Assembly: GCA_031769625.1 (NCBI GenBank)
Contig: JAUIMM010001266.1
Coordinates: forward strand, 1-64,000
DNA length: 64,000 bases
Reading direction: 5' to 3'
Source: Taudactylus pleione
Taxonomy: Eukaryota > Chordata > Amphibia > Anura > Myobatrachidae
A program made the position numbers and the translations under genes. Every line of letters begins with the position of its first letter. Position 1 is the first letter of the stretch. Below, in pieces: positions 49,270 to 63,100 of this stretch. A model generated the notes under the pieces. The model searched no databases, was not told where the DNA came from, and saw only the letters and a list, made by a program, of their open reading frames with translations.

Positions 49270-52200
49270 CAACAAAAGCGCATACTTTGTGATATCTCCT
49301 CTTGTAGCAAACACAGACTGCTCAAAATTTCACCGAATGTGTTGAAGACCAAGACCCACAAATGTGATGTGAAATGGTTTTTCTCCCATGTTGCATTTAA
49401 GAGAAAACAGCAAATGCTCGTTTTAGGCCAAAATGCATTGAAAGCAATGGAAACAACAAAAGCGCATACTTTGTGATATCTCCTCTTGTAGCAAACACAG
49501 ACAGCTCAAAATATCACCAAATGTGTTGAAGACCAAGACCCACAAATGTGATGTGAAATGGTTTTTCTCCCATGTTGCGTTCAAGAGAAAAAAGCAAATG
49601 CTCCTTTTTAGGCCAAAATGCATTGAAACCAATGGAAACCACAAAAGTGCATACCTTTTGATATCTCCTCTTGTAGCAAACACCGATAGCTCAAAATTTC
49701 ACTGAATGTGTTGAAGACCAAGACCCACAAATGTGATGTGAAATGTTTTTTCTCCCATGTTGCGTTTAAGAGAAAACAGCAAATGCTCGTTTTTGGCCAA
49801 AATGCATTGAAAGCAATGGAAACAACAAAAGCGCATACTTTGTGATATCTCCTCTTGTAGCAAACACAGACAGCTCAAAATTTCACCGAATGTGTTGAAG
49901 ACCAAGACCCACAAATGTGATGTGAAATGGTTTTTCTCCCATGTTGCATTTAAGAGAAAACAGAAAATGCTCGTTTTAGGCCAAAATGCATTGAAAGCAA
50001 TGGAAACAACAAAAGCACATTCTTTGTGATATCTCCTCTTGTAGCAAACACAGACAGCTCAAAATTTCACCGAATGTGTTGAAGACCAAGTCCAACAGAT
50101 GTGATGTGAAATGGTTTTTCTCCCATGTTGTGTTTAAGAGAAAACAGCAAATGCTCGTTTTAGGCCAAAATGCATTGAAAGCAATGGAAACAACAAAAGC
50201 GCATACTTTGTGATATCTCCTCTTGAAGCAAACACAGACAGCTCAAAATTTCACTGAATGTGTTGAAGACCAAGACCCACAAATGTGATGTGAAATGGTT
50301 TTTCTCCCATGTTGCATTTAAGAGAAAACAGCAAATGCTCGTTTTAGGCCAAAATGCATTGAATGCAATGGAAACAACAAAAACGCATACTTTGTGATAT
50401 CTCCTCTTGTAGCAAACACAGACAGCTCAAAAATTCACCAAATGTGTTGAAGACCAAGACCCTCAAATGTGCTGTGAAATGGTTTTTCTCCCATGTTGCT
50501 TTTAAGAGAAAACAGCAAATGCTCGTTTTAGGCCAAAATGCATTGAAAGAAATGGAAACAACAAAAGCGCATACTTTGTGATATCTCTTCTTGAAGCAAA
50601 CACAGACAGCTCAAAATTTCACCGAATGTGTTGAAGACCAAGACCCACAGATGTGATGTGAAATGTTTTTTCTCCCATGTTGTGTTTAAGAGAAAACAGC
50701 AAGTGCTCGTTTTAGGCCAAAATGCATTGAAAGCAATGGAAACAACAAAAGCGCATACTTTGTGATATCTCCTCTTGTAACAAACACAGACAGCTCTAAA
50801 TTTCACGAAATGTGTTGAAGACCCAGACCCACAAATGAGATGTGAAATGGTTTTTCTCCCATGTTGCGTTTAAGAGAAAACAGCAAATGCTCGTTTTAGG
50901 CCAAAATGCATTGAAAGCAATGGAAACAACAAAAGCGCATACTTTGTGATATCTCCTTTGTAACAAACACAGACAGCTCAAAATTTCACCAAATGTGTTG
51001 AAGACCAAGACCCACAAATGTGATGTGAAATGTTTTTTCTCCCATGTTGTGTTTAAGAGAAACCACCAAATGCTCGTTTTAGGCCAAAATGCATTGAAAG
51101 CAATGGAAACAACAAAAGCGCATACTTTGTGATATCTCCTCATGTAGCAAACACAGACAGCTCAAAATTTCACGAAATGTGTTGAAGACCCAGACCCACA
51201 AATGTGATGTGAAATGTTTTTTCACCCATGTTGTGTTTAAGAGAAACCACCAAATGCTCGTTTTAGGCCAAAATGCATTGAAAGCAATGGAAACAACAAA
51301 AGCGCATACTTTGTGATATCTCCTCTTGTAGCAAACACAGACAGCTCAAAATTTCACGAAATGTGTTGAAGACCCAGACCCACAAATGAGATGTGAAATG
51401 GTTTTTCTCCCATGTTGCGTTTAAGAGAAAACAGTAAATGCTCGTTTTAGGCCAAAATGCATTGAAAGCAATGGAAACAACAAAAGCGCATACTTTGTGA
51501 TATCTTCTTGTAACAAACACAGACAGCTCAAAATTTCACCAAATGTGTTGAAGACCAAGACCCACAGATGTGATGTGAAATGTTTTTTCTCCCATGTTGC
51601 ATTTAAGAGAAAACAGCAAATGCTCGTTTTAGGCCAAAATGCATTGAAAGCAATGGAAACAACAAAAGCGCATACTTTGTGATATCTCCTCTTGTAGCAA
51701 ACACAGACTGCTCAAAATTTCACCGAATGTGTTGAAGACCAAGACCCACAAATGTGATGTGAAATGTTTTTTCTCCCATGTTGCATTTAAGAGAAAACAG
51801 CAAATGCTCGTTTTAGGCCAAAATGCATTGAAAGCAATGGAAACAACAAAAGCGCATACTTTGTGATATCTCCTCTTGTAGCAAACACAGACAGCTCAAA
51901 ATATCACCAAATGTGTTGAAGACCAAGACCCACAAATATGATGTGAAATGGTTTTTCTCCCATGTTGCGTTCAAGAGAAAAAAGCAAATGCTCCTTTTTA
52001 GGCCAAAATGCATTGAAACCAATGGAAACCACAAAAGTGCATACCTTTTGATATCTCCTCTTGTAGCAAACACCGATAGCTCAAAATTTCACTGAATGTG
52101 TTGAAGACCAAGACCCACAAATGTGATGTGAAATGTTTTTTCTCCCATGTTGCGTTTAAGAGAAAACAGCAAATGCTCGTTTTTGGCCAAAATGCATTGA

Positions 52201-54050
52201 AAGCAATGGAAACAACAAAAGCGCATACTTTGTGATATCTCCTCTTGTAGCAAACACAGACAGCTCAAAATTTCACCGAATGTGTTGAAGACCAAGACCC
52301 ACAAATGTGATGTGAAATGGTTTTTCTCCCATGTTGCATTTAAGAGAAAACAGAAAATGCTCGTTTTAGGCCAAAATGCATTGAAAGCAATGGAAACAAC
52401 AAAAGCACATTCTTTGTGATATCTCCTCTTGTAGCAAACACAGACAGCTCAAAATTTCACCGAATGTGTTGAAGACCAAGTCCCACAGATGTGATGTGAA
52501 ATGGTTTTTCTCCCATGTTGTGTTTAAGAGAAAACAGCAAATGCTCGTTTTAGGCCAAAATGCATTGAAAGCAATGGAAACAACAAAAGCGCATACTTTG
52601 TGATATCTCCTCTTGAAGCAAACACAGACAGCTCAAAATTTCACTGAATGTGTTGAAGACCAAGACCCACAAATGTGATGTGAAATGGTTTTTCTCCCAT
52701 GTTGCATTTAAGAGAAAACAGCAAATGCTCGTTTTAGGCCAAAATGCATTGAATGCAATGGAAACAACAAAAGCGCATACTTTGTGATATCTCCTCTTGT
52801 AGCAAACACAGACAGCTCAAAAATTCACCAAATGTGTTGAAGACCAAGACCCTCAAATGTGCTGTGAAATGGTTTTTCTCCCATGTTGCTTTTAAGAGAA
52901 AACAGCAAATGCTCGTTTTAGGCCAAAATGCATTGAAAGAAATGGAAACAACAAAAGCGCATACTTTGTGATATCTCTTCTTGTAGCAAACACAGACAGC
53001 TCAAAATTTCACCGAATGTGTTGAAGACCAAGACCCACAGATGTGATGTGAAATGTTTTTTCTCCCATGTTGTGTTTAAGAGAAAACAGCAAGTGCTCGT
53101 TTTAGGCCAAAATGCATTGAAAGCAATGGAAACAACAAAAGCGCATACTTTGTGATATCTCCTCTTGTAACAAACACAGACAGCTCTAAATTTCACGAAA
53201 TGTGTTGAAGACCCAGACCCACAAATGAGATGTGAAATGGTTTTTCTCCCATGTTGCGTTTAAGAGAAAACAGCAAATGCTCGTTTTAGGCCAAAATGCA
53301 TTGAAAGCAATGGAAACAACAAAAGCGCATACTTTGTGATATCTCCTTTGTAACAAACACAGACAGCTCAAAATTTCACCAAATGTGTTGAAGACCAAGA
53401 CCCACAAATGTGATGTGAAATGTTTTTTCTCCCATGTTGTGTTTAAGAGAAACCACCAAATGCTCGTTTTAGGCCAAAATGCATTGAAAGCAATGGAAAC
53501 AACAAAAGCGCATACTTTGTGATATCTCCTCATGTAGCAAACACAGACAGCTCAAAATTTCACGAAATGTGTTGAAGACCCAGACCCACAAATGTGATGT
53601 GAAATGTTTTTTCACCCATGTTGTGTTTAAGAGAAACCACCAAATGCTCGTTTTAGGCCAAAATGCATTGAAAGCAATGGAAACAACAAAAGCGCATACT
53701 TTGTGATATCTCCTCTTGTAGCAAACACAGACAGCTCAAAATTTCACGAAATGTGTTGAAGACCCAGACCCACAAATGAGATGTGAAATGGTTTTTCTCC
53801 CATGTTGCGTTTAAGAGAAAACAGTAAATCTCGTTTTAGGCCAAAATGCATTGAAAGCAATGGAAACAACAAAAGCGCATACTTTGTGATATCTTCTTGT
53901 AACAAACACAGACAGCTCAAAATTTCACCAAATGTGTTGAAGACCAAGACCCACAGATGTGATGTGAAATGTTTTTTCTCCCATGTTGCATTTAAGAGAA
54001 AACAGCAAATGCTCGTTTTAGGCCAAAATGCATTGAAAGCAATGGAAACA
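49270..54050. repeat. 2390-bp (13-monomer) tandem duplication
   Basis: Copy 1 (about 49.27-51.66 kb) and copy 2 (about 51.66-54.05 kb) match at an offset of 2390 bp from the GACTGCTC monomer (49315 and 51705) through the CAGTAAAT monomer (51.43 and 53.82 kb). Copy 2 has a private 1-nt deletion (CAGTAAATCTCG near 53829). A related third copy begins near 57.37 kb (offset 5699 from copy 2) with one monomer missing inside it. Confidence 0.8.
51200..51690. repeat. Left-domain cassette piece inside the right domain
   Basis: The monomers with ACCCAGACCC/AAATGAGATG and the 2-nt deletion GATATCTTCTTG, followed by CCAAATG with CACAGATG and GCATTTAAG, are the first two monomers of the left 6-monomer cassette (for example at 31.39-31.80 kb). 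In the right domain this pair appears only here and at 53.9, 57.2 and 59.4 kb, always with the private CAGTAAAT variant. All four right-domain copies therefore descend from one transfer. Confidence 0.7.
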
Positions 54051-54279
54051 ACAAAAGCGCATACTTTGTGATATCTCCTCTTGTAGCAAACACAGACAGC
54101 TCAAAATTTCACTGAATGTGTTGAAGACCAAGACCAACAAATGTGATGTGAAATGGTTTTTCTCCCATGTTGCATTTAAGAGAAAACAGCAAATGCTCGT
54201 CTTAGGCCAAAATGCATTGAAAGCAATGGAAACAACAAAAGCGCATACTTTGTGATATCTCCTCTTGTAGCAAACACAG

Positions 54280-56520
54280 ACAGCTCAAAATTTCACTGAA
54301 TGTGTTGAAGACCAAGTCCCACAAATGTGATGTGAAATGTTTTTTCACCCATGTTGTGTTTAAGAGAAACCACCAAATGCTCGTTTTAGGCCAAAATGCA
54401 TTGAAAGCAATGGAAACAACAAAAGCGCATACTTTGTGATATCTCCTCTTGTAGCAAACACAGACAGCTCAAAATTTCACGAAATGTGTTGAAGACCAAG
54501 ACCCACAAATGAGATGTGAAATGGTTTTTCTCCCATGTTGCGTTTAAGAGAAAACAGCAAATGCTCGTTTTAGGCCAAAATGCATTGAAAGCAATGGAAA
54601 CAACAAAAGCGCATACTTTGTGATATCTCCTCTTGTAGCAAACACAGACAGCTCAAAATTTCACTGAATGTGTTGAAGACCAAGTCCCACAAATGTGATG
54701 TGAAATGTTTTTTCACCCATGTTGTGTTTAAGAGAAACCACCAAATGCTCGTTTTAGGCCAAAATGCATTGAAAGCAATGGAAACAACAAAAGCGCATAC
54801 TTTGTGATATCTCCTCTTGTAACAAACACAGACAGCTCAAAATTTCACCAAATGTGTTGAAGACCAAGACCCACAGATGTGATGTGAAATGTTTTTTCTC
54901 CCATGTTGTGTTTAAGAGAAACCATCAAATGCTCCTTTTAGGCCAAAATGCATTGAAAGCAATGGAAACATCAAAAGCGCATACTTTGTGATATCTCCTC
55001 TTGTAGCAAACACAGACAGCTCAAAATTTCACGAAATGTGTTGAAGACCCAGACCCACAAATGAGATGTGAAATGGTTTTTCTCTCATGTTGCGTTTATG
55101 AGAAAACAGCAAATGCTCGTTTTTGGCCAAAATGCATTGAAAGCAATGGAAACAAGAAAAGCACATACTTTGTGATATCTCCTCTTGTAGCAAACACAGA
55201 CAGCTCAAAATATCACCAAATGTGTTGAAGACCAAGACCCACAAATGTGATGTGAAATGGTTTTTCTCCCATGTTGCGTTCAAGAGAAAAAGGCAAATGC
55301 TCGTTTTTAGGCCAAAATGCATTGAAACCAATGGAAACCACAAAAGTGCCTACCTTTTGATATCTCCTCTTGTAGCAAACACCGATAGCTCAAAATTTCA
55401 CTGAATGTGTTGAAGACCAAGACCCACAAATGTGATGTGAAATGTTTTTTCTCCCATGTTGCGTTTAAGAGAAAACAGCAAATGCTCGTTTTTGGCCAAA
55501 ATGCATTGAAAGCAATGGAAACAACAAAAGCGCATACTTTGTGATATCTCCTCTTGTAGCAAACACAGACAGCTCAAAATTTCACCGAATGTGTTGAAGA
55601 CCAAGACCCACAAATGTGATGTGAAATGGTTTTTCTCCCATGTTGCATTTAAGAAAAAACAGAAAATGCTCGTTTTAGGCCAAAATGCATTGAAAGCAAT
55701 GGAAACAACAAAAGCACATACTTTGTGATATCTCCTCTTGTAGCAAACACAGACAGCTCAAAATTTCACCGAATGTGTTGAAGACCAAGTCCCACAGATG
55801 TGATGTGAAATGGTTTTTCTCCCATGTTGTGTTTAAGAGAAAACAGCAAATGCTCGTTTTAGGCCAAAATGCATTGAAAGCAATGGAAACAACAAAAGCG
55901 CATACTTTGTGATATCTCCTCTTGAAGCAAACACAGACAGCTCAAAATTTCACTGAATGTGTTGAAGACCAAGACCCACAAATGTGATGTGAAATGGTTT
56001 TTCTCCCATGTTGCATTTAAGAGAAAACAGCAAATGCTCGTTTTAGGCCAAAATGCATTGAATGCAATGGAAACAACAAAAGCGCATACTTTGTGATATC
56101 TCCTCTTGTAGCAAACACAGACAGCTCAAAAATTCACCAAATGTGTTGAAGACCAAGACCCTCAAATGTGCTGTGAAATGGTTTTTCTCCCATGTTGCTT
56201 TTAAGAGAAAACAGCAAATGCTCGTTTTAGGCCAAAATGCATTGAAAGAAATGGAAACAACAAAAGCGCATACTTTGTGATATCTCTTCTTGTAGCAAAC
56301 ACAGACAGCTCAAAATTTCACCAAATGTGTTGAAGACCAAGACCCACAAATATGATGTGAAATGGTTTTTCTCCCATGTTGCATTTAAGAGAAAACAGCA
56401 AATGCTCGTTTTAGGCCAAAATGCATTGAAAGCAATGGAAACAACAAAAGCGCATACTTTGTGATATCTCCTCTTGTAACAAACACAGACAGCTCAAAAT
56501 TTCACCAAATGTGTTGAAGA
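54280..56520. repeat. Segment duplicated at 18216-bp offset (matches 36.06-38.30 kb)
   Basis: Landmarks at 36813/55029, 37006/55222 and 37846/56062, and the preceding CCAAGTCCC, CGAAATG-with-ACCAAG and AGAAACCATC monomers, differ by 18216 bp (99 monomers). The match begins near 54.28 kb; the monomer before has AGACCAACAAATG, unlike 35.9-36.06 kb. It ends at the chimera near 56.54 kb. From 45.28 kb the same block is also present at an offset of 9565 bp. Confidence 0.7.
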
Positions 56521-56660
56521 CCAAGACCCACAGATGTGATGTGAAATGGTTTTTCTCCCATGTTGCGTTTAAGAGAAAACAGCAAATGCTCGTTTTAGGC
56601 CAAAATGCATTGAAAGCAATGGAAACAACAAAAGCGCATACTTTGTGATATCTCCTTTGT
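56505..56660. repeat. Chimeric monomer joining CACAGATG and GCGTTTAAG types
   Basis: CCAAATG and CACAGATGTGATG belong to the monomer that elsewhere continues with ATGTTTTTTCTCCC and TGTGTTTAAG. Here it continues with ATGGTTTTTCTCCC and GCGTTTAAG, then the CTCCTTTGTAAC end, which belong to the next monomer in the copies at 50.6-50.96 and 53.0-53.35 kb. One monomer has been lost. The join also lengthens a chance reverse-strand open frame to 143 codons (56411-56842), the longest in the window. It is not a gene. Confidence 0.65.
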
Positions 56661-57369
56661 AACAAACACAGACAGCTCAAAATTTCACCAAATGTGTTGA
56701 AGACCAAGACCCACAAATGTGATGTGAAATGTTTTTTCTCCCATGTTATGTTTAAGAGAAACCACCAAATGCTCGTTTTAGGCCAAAATGCATTGAAAGC
56801 AATGGAAACAACAAAAGCGCATACTTTGTGATATCTCCTCATGTAGCAAACACAGACAGCTCAAAATTTCACGAAATGTGTTGAAGACCCAGACCCACAA
56901 ATGTGATGTGAAATGTTTTTTCACCCATGTTGTGTTTAAGAGAAACCACCAAATGCTCGTTTTAGGCCAAAATGCATTGAAAGCAATGGAAACAACAAAA
57001 GCGCATACTTTGTGATATCTCCTCTTGTAGCAAACACAGACAGCTCAAAATTTCACGAAATGTGTTGAAGACCCAGACCCACAAATGAGATGTGAAATGG
57101 TTTTTCTCCCATGTTGCGTTTAAGAGAAAACAGTAAATGCTCGTTTTAGGCCAAAATGCATTGAAAGCAATGGAAACAACAAAAGCGCATACTTTGTGAT
57201 ATCTTCTTGTAACAAACACAGACAGCTCAAAATTTCACCAAATGTGTTGAAGACCAAGACCCACAGATGTGATGTGAAATGTTTTTTCTCCCATGTTGCA
57301 TTTAAGAGAAAACAGCAAATGCTCGTTTTAGGCCAAAATGCATTGAAAGCAATGGAAACAACAAAAGCG

Positions 57370-60120
57370 CATACTTTGTGATATCTCCTCTTGTAGCAAA
57401 CACAGACTGCTCAAAATTTCACCGAATGTGTTGAAGACCAAGACCCACAAATGTGATGTGAAATGTTTTTTCTCCCATGTTGCATTTAAGAGAAAACAGC
57501 AAATGCTCGTTTTAGGCCAAAATGCATTGAAAGCAATGGAAACAACAAAAGCGCATACTTTGTGATATCTCCTCTTGTAGCAAACACAGACAGCTCAAAA
57601 TATCACCAAATGTGTTGAAGACCAAGACCCACAAATGTGATGTGAAATGGTTTTTCTCCCATGTTGCGTTCAAGAGAAAAAAGCAAATGCTCCTTTTTAG
57701 GCCAAAATGCATTGAAACCAATGGAAACCACAAAAGTGCATACCTTTTGATATCTCCTCTTGTAGCAAACACCGATAGCTCAAAATTTCACTGAATGTGT
57801 TGAAGACCAAGACCCACAAATGTGATGTGAAATGTTTTTTCTCCCATGTTGCGTTTAAGAGAAAACAGCAAATGCTCGTTTTAGGCCAAAATGCATTGAA
57901 AGCAATGGAAACAACAAAAGCACATTCTTTGTGATATCTCCTCTTGTAGCAAACACAGACAGCTCAAAATTTCACTGAATGTGTTGAAGACCAAGTCCCA
58001 CAGATGTGATGTGAAATGGTTTTTCTCCCATGTTGTGTTTAAGAGAAAACAGCAAATGCTCGTTTTAGGCCAAAATGCATTGAAAGCAATGGAAACAACA
58101 AAAGCGCATACTTTGTGATATCTCCTCTTGAAGCAAACACAGACAGCTCAAAATTTCACTGAATGTGTTGAAGACCAAGACCCACAAATGTGATGTGAAA
58201 TGGTTTTTCTCCCATGTTGCATTTAAGAGAAAACAGCAAATGCTCGTTTTAGGCCAAAATGCATTGAATGCAATGGAAACAACAAAAGCGCATACTTTGT
58301 GATATCTCCTCTTGTAGCAAACACAGACAGCTCAAAAATTCACCAAATGTGTTGAAGACCAAGACCCTCAAATGTGCTGTGAAATGGTTTTTCTCCCATG
58401 TTGCTTTTAAGAGAAAACAGCAAATGCTCGTTTTAGGCCAAAATGCATTGAAAGAAATGGAAACAACAAAAGCGCATACTTTGTGATATCTCTTCTTGTA
58501 GCAAACACAGACAGCTCAAAATTTCACCGAATGTGTTGAAGACCAAGACCCACAGATGTGATGTGAAATGTTTTTTCTCCCATGTTGTGTTTAAGAGAAA
58601 ACAGCAAGTGCTCGTTTTAGGCCAAAATGCATTGAAAGCAATGGAAACAACAAAAGCGCATACTTTGTGATATCTCCTCTTGTAACAAACACAGACAGCT
58701 CTAAATTTCACGAAATGTGTTGAAGACCCAGACCCACAAATGAGATGTGAAATGGTTTTTCTCCCATGTTGCGTTTAAGAGAAAACAGCAAATGCTCGTT
58801 TTAGGCCAAAATGCATTGAAAGCAATGGAAACAACAAAAGCGCATACTTTTTGATATCTCCTTTGTAACAAACACAGACAGCTCAAAATTTCACCAAATG
58901 TGTTGAAGACCAAGACCCACAAATGTGATGTGAAATGTTTTTTCTCCCATGTTGTGTTTAAGAGAAACCACCAAATGCTCGTTTTAGGCCAAAATGCATT
59001 GAAAGCAATGGAAACAACAAAAGCGCATACTTTGTGATATCTCCTCATGTAGCAAACACAGACAGCTCAAAATTTCACGAAATGTGTTGAAGACCCAGAC
59101 CCACAAATGTGATGTGAAATGTTTTTTCACCCATGTTGTGTTTAAGAGAAACCACCAAATGCTCGTTTTAGGCCAAAATGCATTGAAAGCAATGGAAACA
59201 ACAAAAGCGCATACTTTGTGATATCTCCTCTTGTAGCAAACACAGACAGCTCAAAATTTCACGAAATGTGTTGAAGACCCAGACCCACAAATGAGATGTG
59301 AAATGGTTTTTCTCCCATGTTGCGTTTAAGAGAAAACAGTAAATGCTCGTTTTAGGCCAAAATGCATTGAAAGCAATGGAAACAACAAAAGCGCATACTT
59401 TGTGATATCTTCTTGTAACAAACACAGACAGCTCAAAATTTCACCAAATGTGTTGAAGACCAAGACCCACAGATGTGATGTGAAATGTTTTTTCTCCCAT
59501 GTTGCATTTAAGAGAAAACAGCAAATGCTCGTTTTAGGCCAAAATGCATTGAAAGCAATGGAAACAACAAAAGCGCATACTTTGTGATATCTCCTCTTGT
59601 AGCAAACACAGACAGCTCAAAATTTCACTGAATGTGTTGAAGACCAAGACCAACAAATGTGATGTGAAATGGTTTTTCTCCCATGTTGCATTTAAGAGAA
59701 AACAGCAAATGCTCGTTTTAGGCCAAAATGCATTGAAAGCAATGGAAACAACAAAAGCGCATACTTTGTGATATCTCCTCTTGTAGCAAACACAGACAGC
59801 TCAAAATTTCACTGAATGTGTTGAAGACCAAGTCCCACAAATGTGATGTGAAATGTTTTTTCACTCATGTTGTGTTTAAGAGAAACCACCAAATGCTCGT
59901 TTTAGGCCAAAATGCATTGAAAGCAATGGAAACAACAAAAGCGCATACTTTGTGATATCTCCTCTTGTAGCAAACACAGACAGCTCAAAATTTCACGAAA
60001 TGTGTTGAAGACCAAGACCCACAAATGAGATGTGAAATGGTTTTTCTCCCATGTTGCGTTTAAGAGAAAACAGCAAATGCTCGTTTTAGGCCAAAATGCA
60101 TTGAAAGCAATGGAAACAAC
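57370..60120. repeat. Third copy of the 51.67-54.6 kb segment, one monomer shorter
   Basis: The offset from 51.7 kb is 5699 bp up to about 57.83 kb, then 5515 bp (one monomer less), then 5516 bp after the single-base deletion of the other copy. Near 57.83-57.91 kb a monomer starts as the GCGTTTAAG type that follows G. It ends with AAAGCACATTCTTTG, the end of the next monomer, so one monomer was removed by unequal exchange. The AGACCAACAAATG variant at 54.13 and 59.65 kb confirms the register. The match ends near 60.12 kb. Confidence 0.75.
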
Positions 60121-63100
60121 AAAAGCGCATACTTTGTGATATCTCTTCTTGTAGCAAACACAGACAGCTCAAAATTTCACCGAATGTGTTGAAGACCAAG
60201 ACCCACAAATGTGATGTGAAATGGTTTTTCTCCCATGTTGCATTTAAGAGAAAACAGCAAATGCTCGTTTTAGGCCAAAATGCATTGAAAGCAATGGAAA
60301 CAACAAAAGCGCATACTTTGTGATATCTCCTCTTGTAACAAACACAGACAGCTCAATATTTCACAAAATGTGTTGAAGACCAAGACCCACAAATGTGATG
60401 TGAAATGTTTTTTCTCCCATGTTGTGTTTAAGAGAAAACAGCAAATGCTCGTTTTAGGCCAAAATGCATTGAAAGCAATGGAAACAACAAAAGCGCATAC
60501 TTTGTGATATCTCCTCTTGTAGCAAACACAGACAGCTCAAAATTTCACTGAATGTGTTGAAGACCAAGTCCCACAAATGTGATGTGAAATGTTTTTTCTC
60601 CCATGTTGTGTTTAAGAGAAACCACCAAATGCTCCTTTTAGGCCAAAATGCATTGAAAGCAATGGAAACATCAAAAGCGCATACTTTGTGATATCTCCTC
60701 TTGTAGCAAACACAGACAGCTCAAAATTTCACGAAATGTGTTGAAGACCCAGACCCACAAATGAGATGTGAAATGGTTTTTCTCTCATGTTGCGTTTATG
60801 AGAAAACAGCAAATGCTCGTTTTTGGCCAAAATGCATTGAAAGCAATGGAAACAACAAAAGCACATACTTTGTGATATCTCCTCTTGTAGCAAACACAGA
60901 CTGCTCAAAATTTCACCGAATGTGTTGAAGACCAAGACCCACAAATGTGATGTGAAATGGTTTTTCTCCCATGTTGCATTTAAGAGAAAACAGCAAATGC
61001 TCGTTTTAGGCCAAAATGCATTGAAAGCAATGGAAACAACAAAAGGGCATACTTTGTGATATCTCCTCTTGTAGCAAACACAGACAGCTCAAAATATCAC
61101 CAAATGTGTTGAAGACCAAGACCCACAAATGTGATGTGAAATGGTTTTTCTCCCATGTTGCGTTCAAGAGAAAAAAGCAAATGCTCGTTTTTAGGCCAAA
61201 ATGCATTGAAACCAATGGAAACCACAAAAGTGCATACCTTTTGATATCTCCTCTTGTAGCAAACACCGATAGCTCAAAATTTCACTGAATGTGTTGAAGA
61301 CCAAGACCCACAAATGTGATGTGAAATGTTTTTTCTCCCATGTTGCGTTTAAGAGAAAACAGCAAATGCTCGTTTTTGGCCAAAATGCATTGAAAGCAAT
61401 GGAAACAACAAAAGCGCATACTTTGTGATATCTCCTCTTGTAGCAAACACAGACAGCTCAAAATTTCACCGAATGTGTTGAAGACCAAGACCCACAAATG
61501 TGATGTGAAATGGTTTTTCTCCCATGTTGCATTTAAGAGAAAACAGAAAATGCTCGTTTTAGGCCAAAATGCATTGAAAGCAATGGAAACATCAAAAGCA
61601 CATACTTTGTGATATCTCCTCTTGTAGCAAACACAGACAGCTCAAAATTTCACCGAATGTGTTGAAGACCAAGTCCCACAGATGTGATGTGAAATGGTTT
61701 TTCTCCCATGTTGTGTTTAAGAGAAAACAGCAAATGCTCGTTTTAGGCCAAAATGCATTGAAAGCAATGGAAACAACAAAAGCGCATACTTTGTGATATC
61801 TCCTCTTGAAGCAAACACAGACAGCTCAAAATTTCACTGAATGTGTTGAAGACCAAGACCCACAAATGTGATGTGAAATGGTTTTTCTCCCATGTTGCAT
61901 TTAAGAGAAAACAGCAAATGCTCGTTTTAGGCCAAAATGCATTGAATGCAATGGAAACAACAAAAGCGCATACTTTGTGATATCTCCTCTTGTAGCAAAC
62001 ACAGACAGCTCAAAATTTCACCAAATGTGTTGAAGACCAAGACCCTCAAATGTGCTGTGAAATGGTTTTTCTCCCATGTTGCTTTTAAGAGAAAACAGCA
62101 AATGCTCGTTTTAGGCCAAAATGCATTGAAAGAAATGGAAACAACAAAAGCGCATACTTTGTGATATCTCCTCTTGTAGCAAACACAGACTGCTCAAAAT
62201 TTCACCGAATGTGTTGAAGACCAAGACCCACAAATGTGATGTGAAATGGTTTTTCTCCCATGTTGCATTTAAGAGAAAACAGCAAATGCTCGTTTTAGGC
62301 CAAAATGCATTGAAAGCAATGGAAACAACAAAAGCGCATACTTTGTGATATCTCCTCTTGTAGCAAACACAGACAGCTCAAAATATCACCAAATGTGTTG
62401 AAGACCAAGACCCACAAATGTGATGTGAAATGGTTTTTCTCCCATGTTGCGTTCAAGAGAAAAAAGCAAATGCTCCTTTTTAGGCCAAAATGCATTGAAA
62501 CCAATGGAAACCACAAAAGTGCATACCTTTTGATATCTCCTCTTGTAGCAAACACCGATAGCTCAAAATTTCACTGAATGTGTTGAAGACCAAGACCCAC
62601 AAATGTGATGTGAAATGTTTTTTCTCCCATGTTGCGTTTAAGAGAAAACAGCAAATGCTCGTTTTTGGCCAAAATGCATTGAAAGCAATGGAAACAACAA
62701 AAGCGCATACTTTGTGATATCTCCTCTTGTAGCAAACACAGACAGCTCAAAATTTCACCGAATGTGTTGAAGACCAAGACCCACAAATGTGATGTGAAAT
62801 GGTTTTTCTCCCATGTTGCATTTAAGAGAAAACAGAAAATGCTCGTTTTAGGCCAAAATGCATTGAAAGCAATGGAAACAACAAAAGCACATTCTTTGTG
62901 ATATCTCCTCTTGTAGCAAACACAGACAGCTCAAAATTTCACCGAATGTGTTGAAGACCAAGTCCCACAGATGTGATGTGAAATGGTTTTTCTCCCATGT
63001 TGTGTTTAAGAGAAAACAGCAAATGCTCGTTTTAGGCCAAAATGCATTGAAAGCAATGGAAACAACAAAAGCGCATACTTTGTGATATCTCCTCTTGAAG

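Noticed and set aside
56411..56842. Longest open frame in the window, 143 codons on the reverse strand
   Set aside because: It is satellite read through two and a third monomers and exists only because of a chimeric monomer. Its peptide is the same set of fragments found all over both strands. A 184-bp monomer changes frame each repeat, so no long frame can persist.
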